NCBI RefSeq assembly: GCF_034092395.1
Contig: NZ_CP139301.1
Location: forward strand, 1,860,001-1,924,000
Direction of reading: 5' to 3'
Length of the DNA: 64,000 nucleotides
From: Prochlorococcus sp. MIT 1307
Lineage (GTDB): Bacteria > Cyanobacteriota > Cyanobacteriia > PCC-6307 > Cyanobiaceae
Below, piece after piece: positions 18,267 through 28,736 of the stretch; the first letter of the stretch is position 1, and the number at the start of each line of letters is the position of its first letter. The position numbers and the translations under genes are program-made. The notes under the pieces are model-generated. The model saw nothing but the letters and a program-made list of their open reading frames with translations. It was not told the DNA's origin and did not search any database.

Positions 18267-18995
18267 TTAGGTATTAGTTACTTTTAACGAGCTTTTTTTA
18301 CCAGTATATTTCTTTGCTATTGATTTTGTAGTGCTTTGAGTAGCTCTATTCAATTTAAGTTCAATGATCTCTGCCTCTAAGACTTTGATTTTATGCTTGA
18401 GTTTGATGTTTTCAATTAAAATGGTTTCGAACCTCTCAATCTTTTCACTGTCCTTCATCTGGTTTGAAGTCGATATAGCTTGTTGAATTAATTCTGGAAG
18501 CCTTTTCTGCACTGAAGACTGTTTAATGATCATTGATAGATCACTTTCCTTAAAGCCATTGCCTTGCTTGATAATGCTTATAGCAAGATCTTGTTTTAAT
18601 TTCTCAACCTTGCCAATTTTTGCCAAAGTTCTAGCGGAGACATGGATTAAAGCGCTCTCTGGAATCTCAGCTTTGCATAACCAACTATCGAAGGCCGAGG
18701 CTAAATCTCTTGCAACTCTTCCATTGATCCTCAAAATATTTGAGTTAGTTAGCTGAACCCATTGTTTATTTTTTACCAACTTTTTTATCTCAGATAAAGA
18801 TTTAGCTGCTTTGTAAACAGATTGACCAGCAGCAGAGAGGGCATTATTGCTAACTATTATTTTGGCTTGAAGAGTATTTGTTTCGTCAGCTGAAAGCTTT
18901 TTCGTGATTTCAGGTGAAAGTTCAGCTAGCTGTAATGATTCATAAGAGTTGTCGCTTCTAGCTAATTCATCAGTAATGGCAGCAGAATGACTCAT
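18267..18995 (-). CDS. Uncharacterised helical protein between duplicated tRNA-Arg genes
   Basis: 242 residues, not recognised. Almost entirely helical by composition. The middle (SLSEIKKLVKNKQWVQL ... GRVARDLASAFDSWLC ... SARTLAKIGKV) loosely resembles the helix bundles of DUF3102-like plasmid and phage proteins. About residues 185-220 (heptads of I/L with K and E) look like a coiled coil, and a basic tail follows. No membrane segment. A DNA-binding or structural role in the element is possible but only inferred. It is the last gene of a minus-strand group that starts at 19723. Confidence 0.65.
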   Translation of the reverse strand: MSHSAAITDELARSDNSYESLQLAELSPEITKKLSADETNTLQAKIIVSNNALSAAGQSVYKAAKSLSEIKKLVKNKQWVQLTNSNILRINGRVARDLASAFDSWLCKAEIPESALIHVSARTLAKIGKVEKLKQDLAISIIKQGNGFKESDLSMIIKQSSVQKRLPELIQQAISTSNQMKDSEKIERFETILIENIKLKHKIKVLEAEIIELKLNRATQSTTKSIAKKYTGKKSSLKVTNT

Positions 18996-19131
18996 TGAGC
19001 AACCAAAAATAATAACACGACTCTAGGGTATCTAGGTTGCCTAGTTGCTTGAGCTTAGGCTCCAAGTTTTGGACGAGGCGACCAACCTCGAAACTAAAGG
19101 CACTTTTCTCGGATAACGCCTAAAGCTCTAT

Positions 19132-19278
19132 TTAGCTATCTTTACCCTCTTGGAACTTGGCCACAACCGCTTTTACGCCACCCCACAGTATTTTTAAAAT
19201 CAAGAATCCAAAAGCTACTGCGCCTGCTGCCATAGCAAGACTCAGTACTGTTGAAAAAGGACTGGCTACTGCATCCAT
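19132..19278 (-). CDS. 48-residue single-span membrane protein
   Basis: ATG at 19278, stop at 19132. The layout is a short polar N-terminus (MDAVASPFS), a hydrophobic span of about 22 residues (LSLAMAAGAVAFGFLILKIL) and an amphipathic basic tail (GGVKAVVAKFQEGKDS). The size and charge pattern resemble filamentous-phage major coat proteins and small holin-like peptides, but no family is recognised. It lies between the 80-residue membrane protein and the 242-residue protein on the same strand. Clean alternation of hydrophobic and polar segments supports a real gene. Confidence 0.5.
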   Translation of the reverse strand: MDAVASPFSTVLSLAMAAGAVAFGFLILKILWGGVKAVVAKFQEGKDS

Positions 19279-19319
19279 CTTGAGAAGTTGTCCAAATTAA
19301 GAACAACTTTAAGGCTCAA

Positions 19320-19562
19320 TTAGGAGGAGCTTTTAACCTCATATACCTTTGATCTGCCATTGCACTTCCTGACCCCCCATGAGATAGGAGCACCAGATTT
19401 TGCTTGCTCTTGCTCAACACAGATATTTTGATTATTCGCCCACTGAGCAACTGGACGCAAACTCACAGCAATAAATGCAAGACAAAAAGCGCACAACAGT
19501 AAAGCAACTCCATTGAGGATTTTGAAAACATCAAAATTGTTGCTCTCTGGAGTGTCAGCCAT
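19320..19562 (-). CDS. 80-residue membrane-anchored small protein
   Basis: A polar N-terminus is followed by one hydrophobic span (residues 15-35, LNGVALLLCAFCLAFIAVSL). The remaining 45 or so residues hold a Cys in QNICVEQ and one in RKCNGRS, which could form a disulfide if this side is outside the plasma membrane. No known family. Middle of the minus-strand small-protein group between the two tRNA-Arg copies. Confidence 0.6.
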   Translation of the reverse strand: MADTPESNNFDVFKILNGVALLLCAFCLAFIAVSLRPVAQWANNQNICVEQEQAKSGAPISWGVRKCNGRSKVYEVKSSS

Positions 19563-19600
19563 TGTTAAAACCTAAGTTGTCCCATTTTGGTACAACCTAT

Positions 19601-19723
19601 CTAACCACCTGACCATTGGGTCATCGCTGGATACCCAACGAAGAAAACGATCACTTTGCTCAATGCCCAGCCAATCGAAAGACAAATTACAACTGGAAGC
19701 ACAACACCTTTTAGGGTCTCCAT
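19601..19723 (-). CDS. 40-residue single-span membrane protein
   Basis: ATG at 19723, stop at 19601. METLKGVVLPVVICLSIGWAL begins a hydrophobic span that runs to about residue 31, then the short tail PAMTQWSGG. It is the first of three tiny membrane proteins on this strand. Too short for statistical support by eye. The case rests on its hydrophobic pattern and on its position 38 bases upstream of the 80-residue gene. Confidence 0.42.
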   Translation of the reverse strand: METLKGVVLPVVICLSIGWALSKVIVFFVGYPAMTQWSGG

Positions 19724-20398
19724 ACTGCAGTCTACTTAGATAAAAACGACCTTAAGACTAGTTTGCAGGTATAGGTAGTTTTAATTGTTAGTCTTAATGG
19801 ATCTTAGAGACTGCTTCTGCTGAATACTTCTTCTGTTTTGTATGCCAGCTATAAGCAGATCTGTACCCAATGTCTTCTAAGTCTGGTTAGGTATTGAACA
19901 GGAAGTATTTTTTCTTTTTTCCCTAGGCCCTCTAATACCTAAGCATTACATAATCCAGTTATTAGCTGATAGCTAATAACATGTAAACCTCAGCTATATG
20001 TAGTACTTCTCTAATTTCACGTTAATGTTTAGCCTTGCCTTTATTAATGACATCCTTTTGACCTTATTTCAACAACTTTCTAATGACAGATTTCAATTTT
20101 GAGAGCTATAGTTAAGAGATTAGGAATGATATGAGCCAAAGAAGTATAATTCAATAGGGATCACCTAGGGGGCAGGCAACAATAAGAAGTTCTTCCAGTC
20201 TTCTCCCTATTTAACTAATGCACAAAATAATGCACAAAACTAAATGTTGCTCAAGAAGTTGTGAAGAAACTAACTTGTATTTATAGTGCCCCGCAAACAT
20301 CTTTTTGATCAAGGTGAGATTCCAAAGGATCTAAACAGTCATAGTTGCTTTGGTAAGTTTTTCCTTGGGACCACTTGCAGAAACAGGTGTTTTGGCAA
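19724..20398. other. Gene-free region between the small-protein group and the second tRNA-Arg
   Basis: About 675 bp without a convincing gene. It should hold the promoter of the minus-strand group. It contains the perfect hairpin at 19958-19980 and a short direct repeat (AATGCACAAAA at about 20218 and 20230). A 30-codon open stretch on the minus strand around 19794-19886 has no start codon. Confidence 0.4.
19958..19980. repeat. Perfect 10-bp hairpin with 3-base loop
   Basis: GTTATTAGCT-GAT-AGCTAATAAC. No T-tract on either side, so it is not an obvious terminator. It shares GATAGCTAAT with a hairpin at 17836-17854, outside the first tRNA copy. Confidence 0.55.
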
Positions 20399-20472
20399 CG
20401 CTCCCTGCAAGATTCGAACTTGCGACAAGCTGCTTAGAAGGCAGCTGCTCTATCCAGCTGAGCTAAGGGAGC
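20399..20472 (-). tRNA. tRNA-Arg (anticodon UCU), copy 2
   Basis: Same complete cloverleaf as the copy at 18082-18155, with no base difference. The flanks differ immediately outside the 78-bp repeat. Both copies look functional. Which one is ancestral cannot be told from this window. Confidence 0.95.
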
Positions 20473-20540
20473 ACATTGATATTGTGTCAGTCAAAGTGTA
20501 ACCTCAACGACTATGGTTAGGTGTATGAAATGCACCTATT

Positions 20541-21401
20541 GTGGCAAGACGGCTTAAAGACAGCGAGAAGAAGAGTCTTGTGGAAGGTTACCGCTCAGGG
20601 GCGTCGACCACATCCCTTGCAAAGGAATATGGCTGTAGTCAAAATACAGTAATAAGGACTGTAAAGGCCTTTTTGACCTTGGCGGAATATAACGCGTTAA
20701 AAGCTGCCCGTTTTAAGGGTGAAGTATTACTTAAAGCTGGGGATGTAGAAGAAGTAGAAAGTTTGTTTGATAATAAAAACTCACTTTCAGTTCAGGAAAC
20801 AGTACGTAAGAATCAAGCGAAGGAGTTAGAAATTAGCAGTAATGAAGAGGAAGTTAGTTCACATACTAAAGAAAAGGAAGTTGATAAGGAAGTCAATCTT
20901 CCTGGCACTTTAGGGTTGGATGATACTGATGAGTGTATAGATAATTCATATGGAAATTCTTTTGATGGACAAGTCGCTGAATCCAATAAAGAAGAGTACT
21001 TGCCTTTAGATGTGTTTCAAGAAGTTGTTCCGCTTGTTTCTAATTTTGAAGTGACTGAACCTAAACAAGTTGCTTGTAGAAGTTTTGGACCTGGGGTTCT
21101 TCCTAGTGTTGTGTATATGTTGGTAGATAGGTCAGTTGAATTGGATGCTCGACCGCTTAAGGAATTTCCTGAACTTGGCTTGCTCCCCAAGGTTGATCAA
21201 GATAGGCATGCAATTTGCTTGTTTTCTAATCAAAGAGCTGCAAAACGCAATTGTGGCCGTAGTCAAAGAGTGATTAAAGTTCCTGATACTGATGTATTTG
21301 GAGTCTCTAAGCCTTTTTTGTTGGCACGTGGTATTACAAGGTTGGTTTTAGAAGGAGCATTAATAGCTTTAGATGAGGAGCCTTCGATTAGCAGGCTTTG
21401 A
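20541..21401 (+). CDS. Helix-turn-helix protein of unknown function
   Basis: 286 residues. Residues 1-45 form a Hin/transposase-like helix-turn-helix (EKKSLVEGYRSGASTTSLAKEYGCSQNTVIRTVK). About residues 75-160 are acidic and low-complexity, probably disordered. About 180-286 form a conserved-looking domain with RSFGPGVLPSVVYMLVDRSVELDARPL and GRSQRVIKVPDTDVF. There is no transposase or resolvase catalytic domain, so it is more likely a DNA-binding regulator or architectural protein. It diverges from the adjacent tRNA-Arg copy with 68 bp between. Confidence 0.68.
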   Translation: MARRLKDSEKKSLVEGYRSGASTTSLAKEYGCSQNTVIRTVKAFLTLAEYNALKAARFKGEVLLKAGDVEEVESLFDNKNSLSVQETVRKNQAKELEISSNEEEVSSHTKEKEVDKEVNLPGTLGLDDTDECIDNSYGNSFDGQVAESNKEEYLPLDVFQEVVPLVSNFEVTEPKQVACRSFGPGVLPSVVYMLVDRSVELDARPLKEFPELGLLPKVDQDRHAICLFSNQRAAKRNCGRSQRVIKVPDTDVFGVSKPFLLARGITRLVLEGALIALDEEPSISRL

Positions 21402-21413
21402 ATTTTGTCTTAA

Positions 21414-21647
21414 TTAGCGACGAGTGGGAATTAATACAGCCGCTGCACTTCCACCACTTATCACACCCGCAATTATTGATACTCCGACTATGAAACCAGA
21501 AGGAAGAGGGGCTGTTGTGGCCTTTCCAAGTTTTACAGTATGTCGACTATTTAGGTTTTGAGCTCCAAGACAAAGCATTAGAAGTAATACAAGTGCACTC
21601 GTAAAACTGATCGTTAGAATACGGACTTTTAAAAGCATTTTTAGCAA
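21414..21647 (-). CDS. Small membrane protein of unknown function
   Basis: 77 residues with two hydrophobic segments: an N-terminal one (about 8-28, which could be a signal anchor) and a glycine-rich one near the C-terminus (about 51-72, FIVGVSIIAGVISGGSAAAVLI). The linker is basic. No family recognised. It ends 13 bases from the convergent helix-turn-helix gene and lies downstream of rsmI on the same strand. Confidence 0.55.
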   Translation of the reverse strand: MLKMLLKVRILTISFTSALVLLLMLCLGAQNLNSRHTVKLGKATTAPLPSGFIVGVSIIAGVISGGSAAAVLIPTRR

Positions 21648-21684
21648 CTAATACTTCATTTATTATTGTCCTTTCCTCTAAGTG

Positions 21685-22578
21685 TCAATTCACATCCTTA
21701 AGATCTATTGCATGTAGAAGAGCATAAAGAGCTCTTTTTCTCTCCCCAGTTTTACGGGCTAGTGTTCTTGCTGCTTCATTGGCGCTGGCTCCAGCCTTTA
21801 TTAACTCTTTCATTTCTGCTAGCAATTTAGAGGAGCTTAATTGAATATTTAATTCAGCTGGTGCCCCACCTAATACAATTGTGCATTCACCAATTGGTTT
21901 TTTTTCTGAGAAATATTTAAGAGCTTCTCCAACGGTGGGCCCTATTTGTTGTTCATGAATCTTTGTTAGTTCTCTGGCCACTTTAAGTGGGCGGTTTTTT
22001 CCACATAATTCATTTAGCTCCTGAAGTAGTTTTAATAATCTATGCGGGGCTTCATATATAACTGTGGTTCGAGGTTCGTTCGCGATTATCTCGAGGAGTT
22101 TTTTTCTTGTTTTCCCTTTTGAAGGAAGAAAACCTTCAAAGCAAAACCTGTCGCAAGGTAAGCCGCTGCTAACTAGTGCTGTTGTGGCAGCACATGGCCC
22201 TGGTATGCAGATCACATCATGTCCGTTATCCCTGACTGCTGAAACAAGTTTTTCTCCTGGATCGCTGATCCCAGGAAGGCCTGCATCACTTATTAAGGCA
22301 AGGCTTTGGCCTGCTTTTAAAATCTCAAGTAGTTGAGGCAGACGACTGGCTGTGTTGTGTTCGTGAAAGCTAAAGAGAGTTGCTTGGGCTCCAATTTGTT
22401 TAAGCATCTGTCCGCTGTGGCGGGTATCCTCACATGCAATAGCAGATACTTTTTTGAGTAGGGATTTTGCGCGTGGAGAGAGGTCTCCAAGATTACCGAT
22501 TGGTGTTCCAACTACATAGAGCACTCCAGGCGCTGGTTCTTGACGCTGTCTCAAAATGTCCTTCTCTATGAAACCCAT
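21685..22578 (-). CDS. rsmI: 16S rRNA (cytidine-1402-2'-O)-methyltransferase
   Basis: 297 residues. Residues 19-30 hold VVGTPIGNLGD, the signature of the RsmI/YraL tetrapyrrole-methylase-like family, and EDTRHSGQML, SDAGLPGISDPG and IPGPCAATTAL follow in order. It 2'-O-methylates C1402 of 16S rRNA with SAM. The start codon overlaps that of the divergent cysQ gene. Confidence 0.94.
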   Translation of the reverse strand: MGFIEKDILRQRQEPAPGVLYVVGTPIGNLGDLSPRAKSLLKKVSAIACEDTRHSGQMLKQIGAQATLFSFHEHNTASRLPQLLEILKAGQSLALISDAGLPGISDPGEKLVSAVRDNGHDVICIPGPCAATTALVSSGLPCDRFCFEGFLPSKGKTRKKLLEIIANEPRTTVIYEAPHRLLKLLQELNELCGKNRPLKVARELTKIHEQQIGPTVGEALKYFSEKKPIGECTIVLGGAPAELNIQLSSSKLLAEMKELIKAGASANEAARTLARKTGERKRALYALLHAIDLKDVN

Positions 22579-23494
22579 GACTCCAATTGCACCAATACTT
22601 CCTGAAGGTGTGAATTTGGAAGAACTGTTGGCGAATCTAAGGAAACTTAGCTGGGGAGCTGCAGATATATTGATGGCCTATGCCAGAGATGAGACCCCCC
22701 CTTATGGATTCTCAAGGGAATTAAAGGTACAAGAATCTATAGATGGTCCTGTTTCGGCGGCAGATCTTGCTGTGAACGCTTGGTTGCTTGATGGCTTAGA
22801 AGCTCACTTCCCTTCGGCACCTTGGAAATTGTTAAGTGAAGAAACTGCAAAGGGGCAATTAATTGAACGGGAAACTTGTGATTCGGAATGGTTGTGGATT
22901 CTTGACCCTCTTGACGGAACTAAGGATTTCCTGGCAGGCAATGGTGAATATGCTGTTCATTTGGCGTTGGTTCGTGGTCATAGGCCAGTTTTAGGGGTGG
23001 TATTAATTCCTGAACTTGAAGAGCTTTGGTTAGGAGTTTTGGGTTTAGACGCTTGGTGCGAGGACAGGCTTGGTAACAGAAAAACTTTTTGTTTTAGTAA
23101 ACGTAGTTATTTAAATGATTTAATTCTTGTTGCTAGCAGGAATCATCGTGATGAAAGGCTAGAGCATTTGATAAGTCAACTTTCAATTTGTGAGGCAAAG
23201 GCAGTTGGAAGTGTTGGATGCAAGGTTGCAACGATTTTGCGTGGTGAAACAGACTTATACATTTCTCTATCTGGGAAAACGGCTCCTAAAGATTGGGATT
23301 TGGCTGCGCCAGAGATACTTCTATGTTCGGCAGGAGGGGCATTTACACATGCTGATGGTAGAGAACTTACCTACAACACTGGAGACCTCCTTCAAAAAGG
23401 ATGTTTAATTGCAAGCCATGGATTAAACCATTCTTTGATATGTCAAATGACATTGAAAGAAATTGGGTTAATTGATCCTAGCTTTATTGTTTAA
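22556..23494 (+). CDS. cysQ: 3'(2'),5'-bisphosphate nucleotidase (inositol monophosphatase family)
   Basis: 312 residues. Metal-binding motifs of the IMPase/CysQ family are present: LLSEETA, WILDPLDGTKDF and the C-terminal DWDLAAPEILLCSAGG. CysQ removes the 3'-phosphate of PAP produced in sulfate assimilation; an inositol phosphatase role cannot be excluded. In-frame ATGs at 22556, 22568 and 22577 are possible. The last would leave only a two-base overlap with the rsmI start. Confidence 0.88.
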   Translation: MSFSMKPMTPIAPILPEGVNLEELLANLRKLSWGAADILMAYARDETPPYGFSRELKVQESIDGPVSAADLAVNAWLLDGLEAHFPSAPWKLLSEETAKGQLIERETCDSEWLWILDPLDGTKDFLAGNGEYAVHLALVRGHRPVLGVVLIPELEELWLGVLGLDAWCEDRLGNRKTFCFSKRSYLNDLILVASRNHRDERLEHLISQLSICEAKAVGSVGCKVATILRGETDLYISLSGKTAPKDWDLAAPEILLCSAGGAFTHADGRELTYNTGDLLQKGCLIASHGLNHSLICQMTLKEIGLIDPSFIV

Positions 23495-23511
23495 TTTACT
23501 TGACTTTGACT

Positions 23512-25677
23512 TCAGGTTAATGGGGCTACTGGTGTTGGTGTTGGCTCAACATGAGCTTGTTCCCCATTTTGGGGAACGCCTCTAAGAGTGAGATTGATTC
23601 GACCACGGTTGTCGATTTCTCTTACTCGTACTGTTACGACATCGCCCACTTTGACTACATCATCAACTTTCTCAACTCTTGCGTCTGAAAGTTGGGAGAT
23701 GTGAATCATGCCTTCCTTGCCTGGAAGTATCTCGACGAAAGCACCAATTGGGATGATTCTTGTTATGGGTCCAGTGAAGATTTCACCCTCATGAACTTTT
23801 CTGGTTAGACCTTCGATTATTCGTTGGGCTTCTTCCGCTGCGGTTCCGTCATGAGAAGCAATCGTAACAATACCTCCATCTTCAATATCGATTTTAGTAT
23901 TGGTCCTCTCTGTAATTCCTTTGATAGTTCTGCCTCCAGGACCAATTACTGTACCTATTAGTTCTGGGTCTATTCGGAAGCTAAGTAGCCTTGGTGCATG
24001 GGGAGACAGATTTTCTCTAGGTTGAGAAATCGCTTCCAACATTTTTTCAAGAATGTGCAATCGTGCCGGTCTTGCTTGATTAATCGCTTCAGCAATAGTG
24101 GAGACGGCTAAACCAGTTATCTTCATGTCCATTTGAAGTGCTGTTATACCCTTCTCAGTGCCAGCGACTTTGAAGTCCATGTCTCCAAGAAAGTCTTCAA
24201 TACCTTGAATATCGGTAAGAATTCTGACTTCTTTACCTTCTTTGATCAGCCCCATAGCTGCTCCGCTAACCGGTGCCTTTAGAGGAACACCTGCATCCAT
24301 AAGAGCAAGTGTGCTTCCACAAACAGAACCCATAGATGTTGAGCCATTAGAGCTTAAAACTTCGCTGACTACTCGCAGCACATATGGGAAGGTGTCTTTA
24401 GCTGGCAAAACAGGAATAATGGCACGTTCGGCTAGAGCGCCATGCCCCACTTCTCGTCGTCCTGGTGTACGCATTGGTCGAGTTTCCCCTACTGAATATG
24501 GGGGGAAATTGTAATGATGAATATATGTTTTTTCTGTATTTGGGTTCAGATCATCCATTTCTTGAGCATCACTTGGAGTTCCTAGAGTTGCAGTAGAAAG
24601 AACTTGAGTGAGACCTCTTTGGAAAAGCCCTGAGCCATGAACACGTTTTGGTAGTACTCCTGCGGCAGATTCAATCTTTCTTACCTCATCAAGAGCTCTC
24701 CCATCAACTCGTTTTCCTTGCTTAATTATTTGCTCCCGCATTAACTTTTTGGTTAATGCTTTGAAACTTGCTCCTAGTAATTTGTTATTTGAAGACATTG
24801 CTTTTCGCACAGAATTATCTTCTTTTAATCCGTCAATTGTTTCGGCCGCTCCTGTTTTGATCTCGTCAAGCTTTTTGTCTCTCTCATCTTTTGTTTGGTC
24901 AAATTGTTTAAGAACCTCACCAATTGATTTGGTGTAATTTTTTTCTAAGTAGTTAGGAATTGTGCTATCAATTGCAGGCTGTTCAGGTTTCACTTGCTCT
25001 ATACCGGCCTCTTTAAGAACTCCTTCTTGAGCTTTGATCAATTCACAGACTGCTTCGTATCCAAAATCAATTGCTTCGATTACATCTTGTTCGGTGAGTT
25101 GGTTTGCTCCCGCTTCGACCATTACAACTCCATCAGGGGTCCCAGCTACGACCAGATCAAGATCGCCTCGCTCCATTTCTCTAAAGCTTGGGTTTAAAAC
25201 AAAGTCATCCCCTAGCAGACCTACTCTCACTGCAGCCATAGGGCCATTGAAAGGGATTCCGGCAATTAAAGTCGCCATTGAAGCCCCTGTAACCGCCAGA
25301 ACATCTGCAGGAACTCTTTCGTCTAAAGATAGGCAACTAGCAACTATCTGAATGTCGTCTCTCATCCATGATGGAAACAACGGCCTCATAGGGCGGTCAA
25401 TAAGACGGCAAATAAGAGTTGCGCGTTCTGGAGGACGACCTTCTCGTCGCATAAAGCTGCCTGGTATTCGCCCTGCTGCATACAGACGTTCTTCGTAGTC
25501 ACATATCAATGGAAGGAAGTCGATGCCTTCACGACCCGAAGACCTGGTAGCGGTAACTAGGACTGCGGTGTCTCCGCATTCCACCATCACTGATCCACCG
25601 GCCTGGGGCGCATATCGCCCTGTAGTCAGTCGTATCTCCCGACCATCAAAGGAGATCGACTTAGTCTGACCTTGCAC
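23512..25677 (-). CDS. pnp: Polyribonucleotide nucleotidyltransferase (PNPase)
   Basis: 721 residues, full length. It has two RNase PH domains (first about 1-230, catalytic second about 320-540 with [17 protein letters not shown]), then a KH domain ([15 protein letters not shown]) and an S1 domain ending [10 protein letters not shown]. PNPase degrades RNA from the 3' end using phosphate and can also add tails. rpsN lies upstream on the same strand, separated by about 180 bp. Confidence 0.97.
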   Translation of the reverse strand: MQGQTKSISFDGREIRLTTGRYAPQAGGSVMVECGDTAVLVTATRSSGREGIDFLPLICDYEERLYAAGRIPGSFMRREGRPPERATLICRLIDRPMRPLFPSWMRDDIQIVASCLSLDERVPADVLAVTGASMATLIAGIPFNGPMAAVRVGLLGDDFVLNPSFREMERGDLDLVVAGTPDGVVMVEAGANQLTEQDVIEAIDFGYEAVCELIKAQEGVLKEAGIEQVKPEQPAIDSTIPNYLEKNYTKSIGEVLKQFDQTKDERDKKLDEIKTGAAETIDGLKEDNSVRKAMSSNNKLLGASFKALTKKLMREQIIKQGKRVDGRALDEVRKIESAAGVLPKRVHGSGLFQRGLTQVLSTATLGTPSDAQEMDDLNPNTEKTYIHHYNFPPYSVGETRPMRTPGRREVGHGALAERAIIPVLPAKDTFPYVLRVVSEVLSSNGSTSMGSVCGSTLALMDAGVPLKAPVSGAAMGLIKEGKEVRILTDIQGIEDFLGDMDFKVAGTEKGITALQMDMKITGLAVSTIAEAINQARPARLHILEKMLEAISQPRENLSPHAPRLLSFRIDPELIGTVIGPGGRTIKGITERTNTKIDIEDGGIVTIASHDGTAAEEAQRIIEGLTRKVHEGEIFTGPITRIIPIGAFVEILPGKEGMIHISQLSDARVEKVDDVVKVGDVVTVRVREIDNRGRINLTLRGVPQNGEQAHVEPTPTPVAPLT

Positions 25678-25857
25678 TTTTGCTTATGTCTTTTTGTCTT
25701 TCGTTATTCTTGCATCTGATAGGGACCCTTCAGGAGAAAATATGTTTTAGCAATGATTAATTCGTTCAAATACAAAAACTTAGATTTGATTTACCACTTT
25801 AATTTCTTGAATATCTCTAGATGTGTTTAGTTTGGCTTTGCTTCTAAGGCTTTCAAA

Positions 25858-26160
25858 TTACCAGCTGGACTTAACTACACCTGGTAGCTCCCCCTTGTGT
25901 GCACGTTGACGAAGTTGGTTGCGACAAAGGCCAAAATCTCTATAAACACCGCGTGGTTTACCAGTGGCCCAACAACGGTTTCTCATTCGACTTGGCGCAC
26001 TGTTTCTTGGTAGAGCCTGAATTTTGCGATGTATTTCTAGGCGCTCCATAGGGCTTTTGGCTGAATGGAAAGCTTTCAACAAGGCCATGCGCTTGTCCGC
26101 ATATCTTTCTACAAGCTTCTTGCGCTTAACATCGCGCGCAATCATTGACTTTTTGGCCAT
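25858..26160 (-). CDS. rpsN: 30S ribosomal protein S14
   Basis: 100 residues from the ATG at 26160 ([17 protein letters not shown]), the normal S14 start; the frame extends 24 codons further upstream without homology. [25 protein letters not shown] is the conserved S14 core. This is the zinc-free long form, as only two Cys appear in that region. It binds 16S rRNA in the small-subunit head. Confidence 0.96.
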   Translation of the reverse strand: MAKKSMIARDVKRKKLVERYADKRMALLKAFHSAKSPMERLEIHRKIQALPRNSAPSRMRNRCWATGKPRGVYRDFGLCRNQLRQRAHKGELPGVVKSSW

Positions 26161-26335
26161 GCAGCGGATTGCAATAGATAAAACCCAGAAGGATATTAAC
26201 TGTTCACATGACTTGAAAAGTTTCTCGGGCAATGGGACCGTCTCTCAAAGCCTTTGATTGGAATGTTTATTTAATTTGTTCAAGGGGTGGTTGTTCCAAT
26301 AGGGAGAAGGACATTGGCCTTGTTTTGTGATTGCC

Positions 26336-27418
26336 TTAACGGTTGATCAATGCTTGAACAATTGAAAGTTGAGCGGTATCTCGGATTATAAGTACAACAC
26401 TCAGTCCAACCAGAAGAAGAAAACCTGATTGGATGAAGGCCATTTGTATCTTTTGAGGAACTGGTTTACCACGGACCCCTTCGATTAAAAGAAGTGCCAT
26501 TTGTCCTCCATCAAGAAGTGGCAGGGGTAACGAATTGAGTACAGCTAAATTTATTGAGACCAATGCGGCGAAAAGGACTAGACCAGAAGAACCTTTTTCA
26601 GAAAGTTGTGCTCCTATTTCTACAATTTTTACTGGGCCGCTTAATTGTTTTGAAGTAGATCCGAAGTCTGTTATTAGCCCTTGATATCCAGTTATTGTTC
26701 TAGTTAGTAGATCGCTGAATTGACCATCAGCATTCTTTAGAATTTCATTTGGCCCCTTGGCAGGTTGGATTCTTTCACTAATGTTTGGTTGCAATTGAGC
26801 GCCAATTTTCCCACTTCCTAATTGATCCCTAGGCTTAATGCTTACGATTTTGCTGTCAGTTCCTCGTAAGCGTTCGAGTTTGATAGTTCTCCCTGGCGCA
26901 TTTTGGATTTGTTCTACAAATAGTTGAACTGCTTCTTGACCTTTGCCCAATTTCAAACCATCAATACTGAGAATTTGATCTCCTGAGACAAGGTCGGAGC
27001 TTTCGGCAGGTTGCCCTGGCTGAACAGACATAATTAGAACTCCAGGCTCAGGCGCGCTTGGTATTCCAACTAATGCCGCTTGGCCAATAAGTACTAACCA
27101 GGCAAGTAAAAGGTTCGCTAGAACACCTGCAGAGATTACGAAGGCTCTTTGAATTAAGGGGCGGTTGCGCAGTAGGTTTGGATCATCCTTAGGGATTTTG
27201 CTATCAATATCATCGTCTGGGAATGAAACAAATCCTCCAAGTGGAAGTGCTCTAATTGAGTAGGTGATTCCTGCGAATTCCTTCTTGAAAATTGCAGGAC
27301 CAAAACCAATTGAGAAGCCATTAACATGTATTCCTTGCAACCTTGCAGCAAGAAAATGTCCTAATTCGTGAAAGAAGATCAGTAGACCTAGAACTAATAA
27401 GGATGCAAGAACGTTCAT
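26336..27418 (-). CDS. rseP: Site-2 protease, RseP family (M50)
   Basis: 360 residues. HELGH at 17-21 in the first membrane span is the zinc site. PDZ-like sequence lies at about 120-200, and LPLPLLDGGQ in a late span supplies the third zinc ligand. The family cleaves anti-sigma factors and other membrane substrates within the bilayer. It ends a minus-strand run after serS with a ten-base gap, so cotranscription is likely. Confidence 0.92.
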   Translation of the reverse strand: MNVLASLLVLGLLIFFHELGHFLAARLQGIHVNGFSIGFGPAIFKKEFAGITYSIRALPLGGFVSFPDDDIDSKIPKDDPNLLRNRPLIQRAFVISAGVLANLLLAWLVLIGQAALVGIPSAPEPGVLIMSVQPGQPAESSDLVSGDQILSIDGLKLGKGQEAVQLFVEQIQNAPGRTIKLERLRGTDSKIVSIKPRDQLGSGKIGAQLQPNISERIQPAKGPNEILKNADGQFSDLLTRTITGYQGLITDFGSTSKQLSGPVKIVEIGAQLSEKGSSGLVLFAALVSINLAVLNSLPLPLLDGGQMALLLIEGVRGKPVPQKIQMAFIQSGFLLLVGLSVVLIIRDTAQLSIVQALINR

Positions 27419-27428
27419 TAATTAATAA

Positions 27429-28736
<1,308 letters not shown>

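Noticed and set aside
18068-18277. Open frame whose translation contains KIRTCDKLLRRQLLYPAELRE
   Set aside because: This is the antisense of tRNA-Arg read as protein, a well-known artefact; the tRNA folds fully on the other strand.
19794-19886. 30-codon minus-strand open stretch upstream of the small-protein group
   Set aside because: No start codon and a stop just upstream; could be a recombinase remnant but nothing in it matches a known motif.
20286-20501. Second open frame with the same peptide
   Set aside because: Same artefact over the second tRNA-Arg copy.
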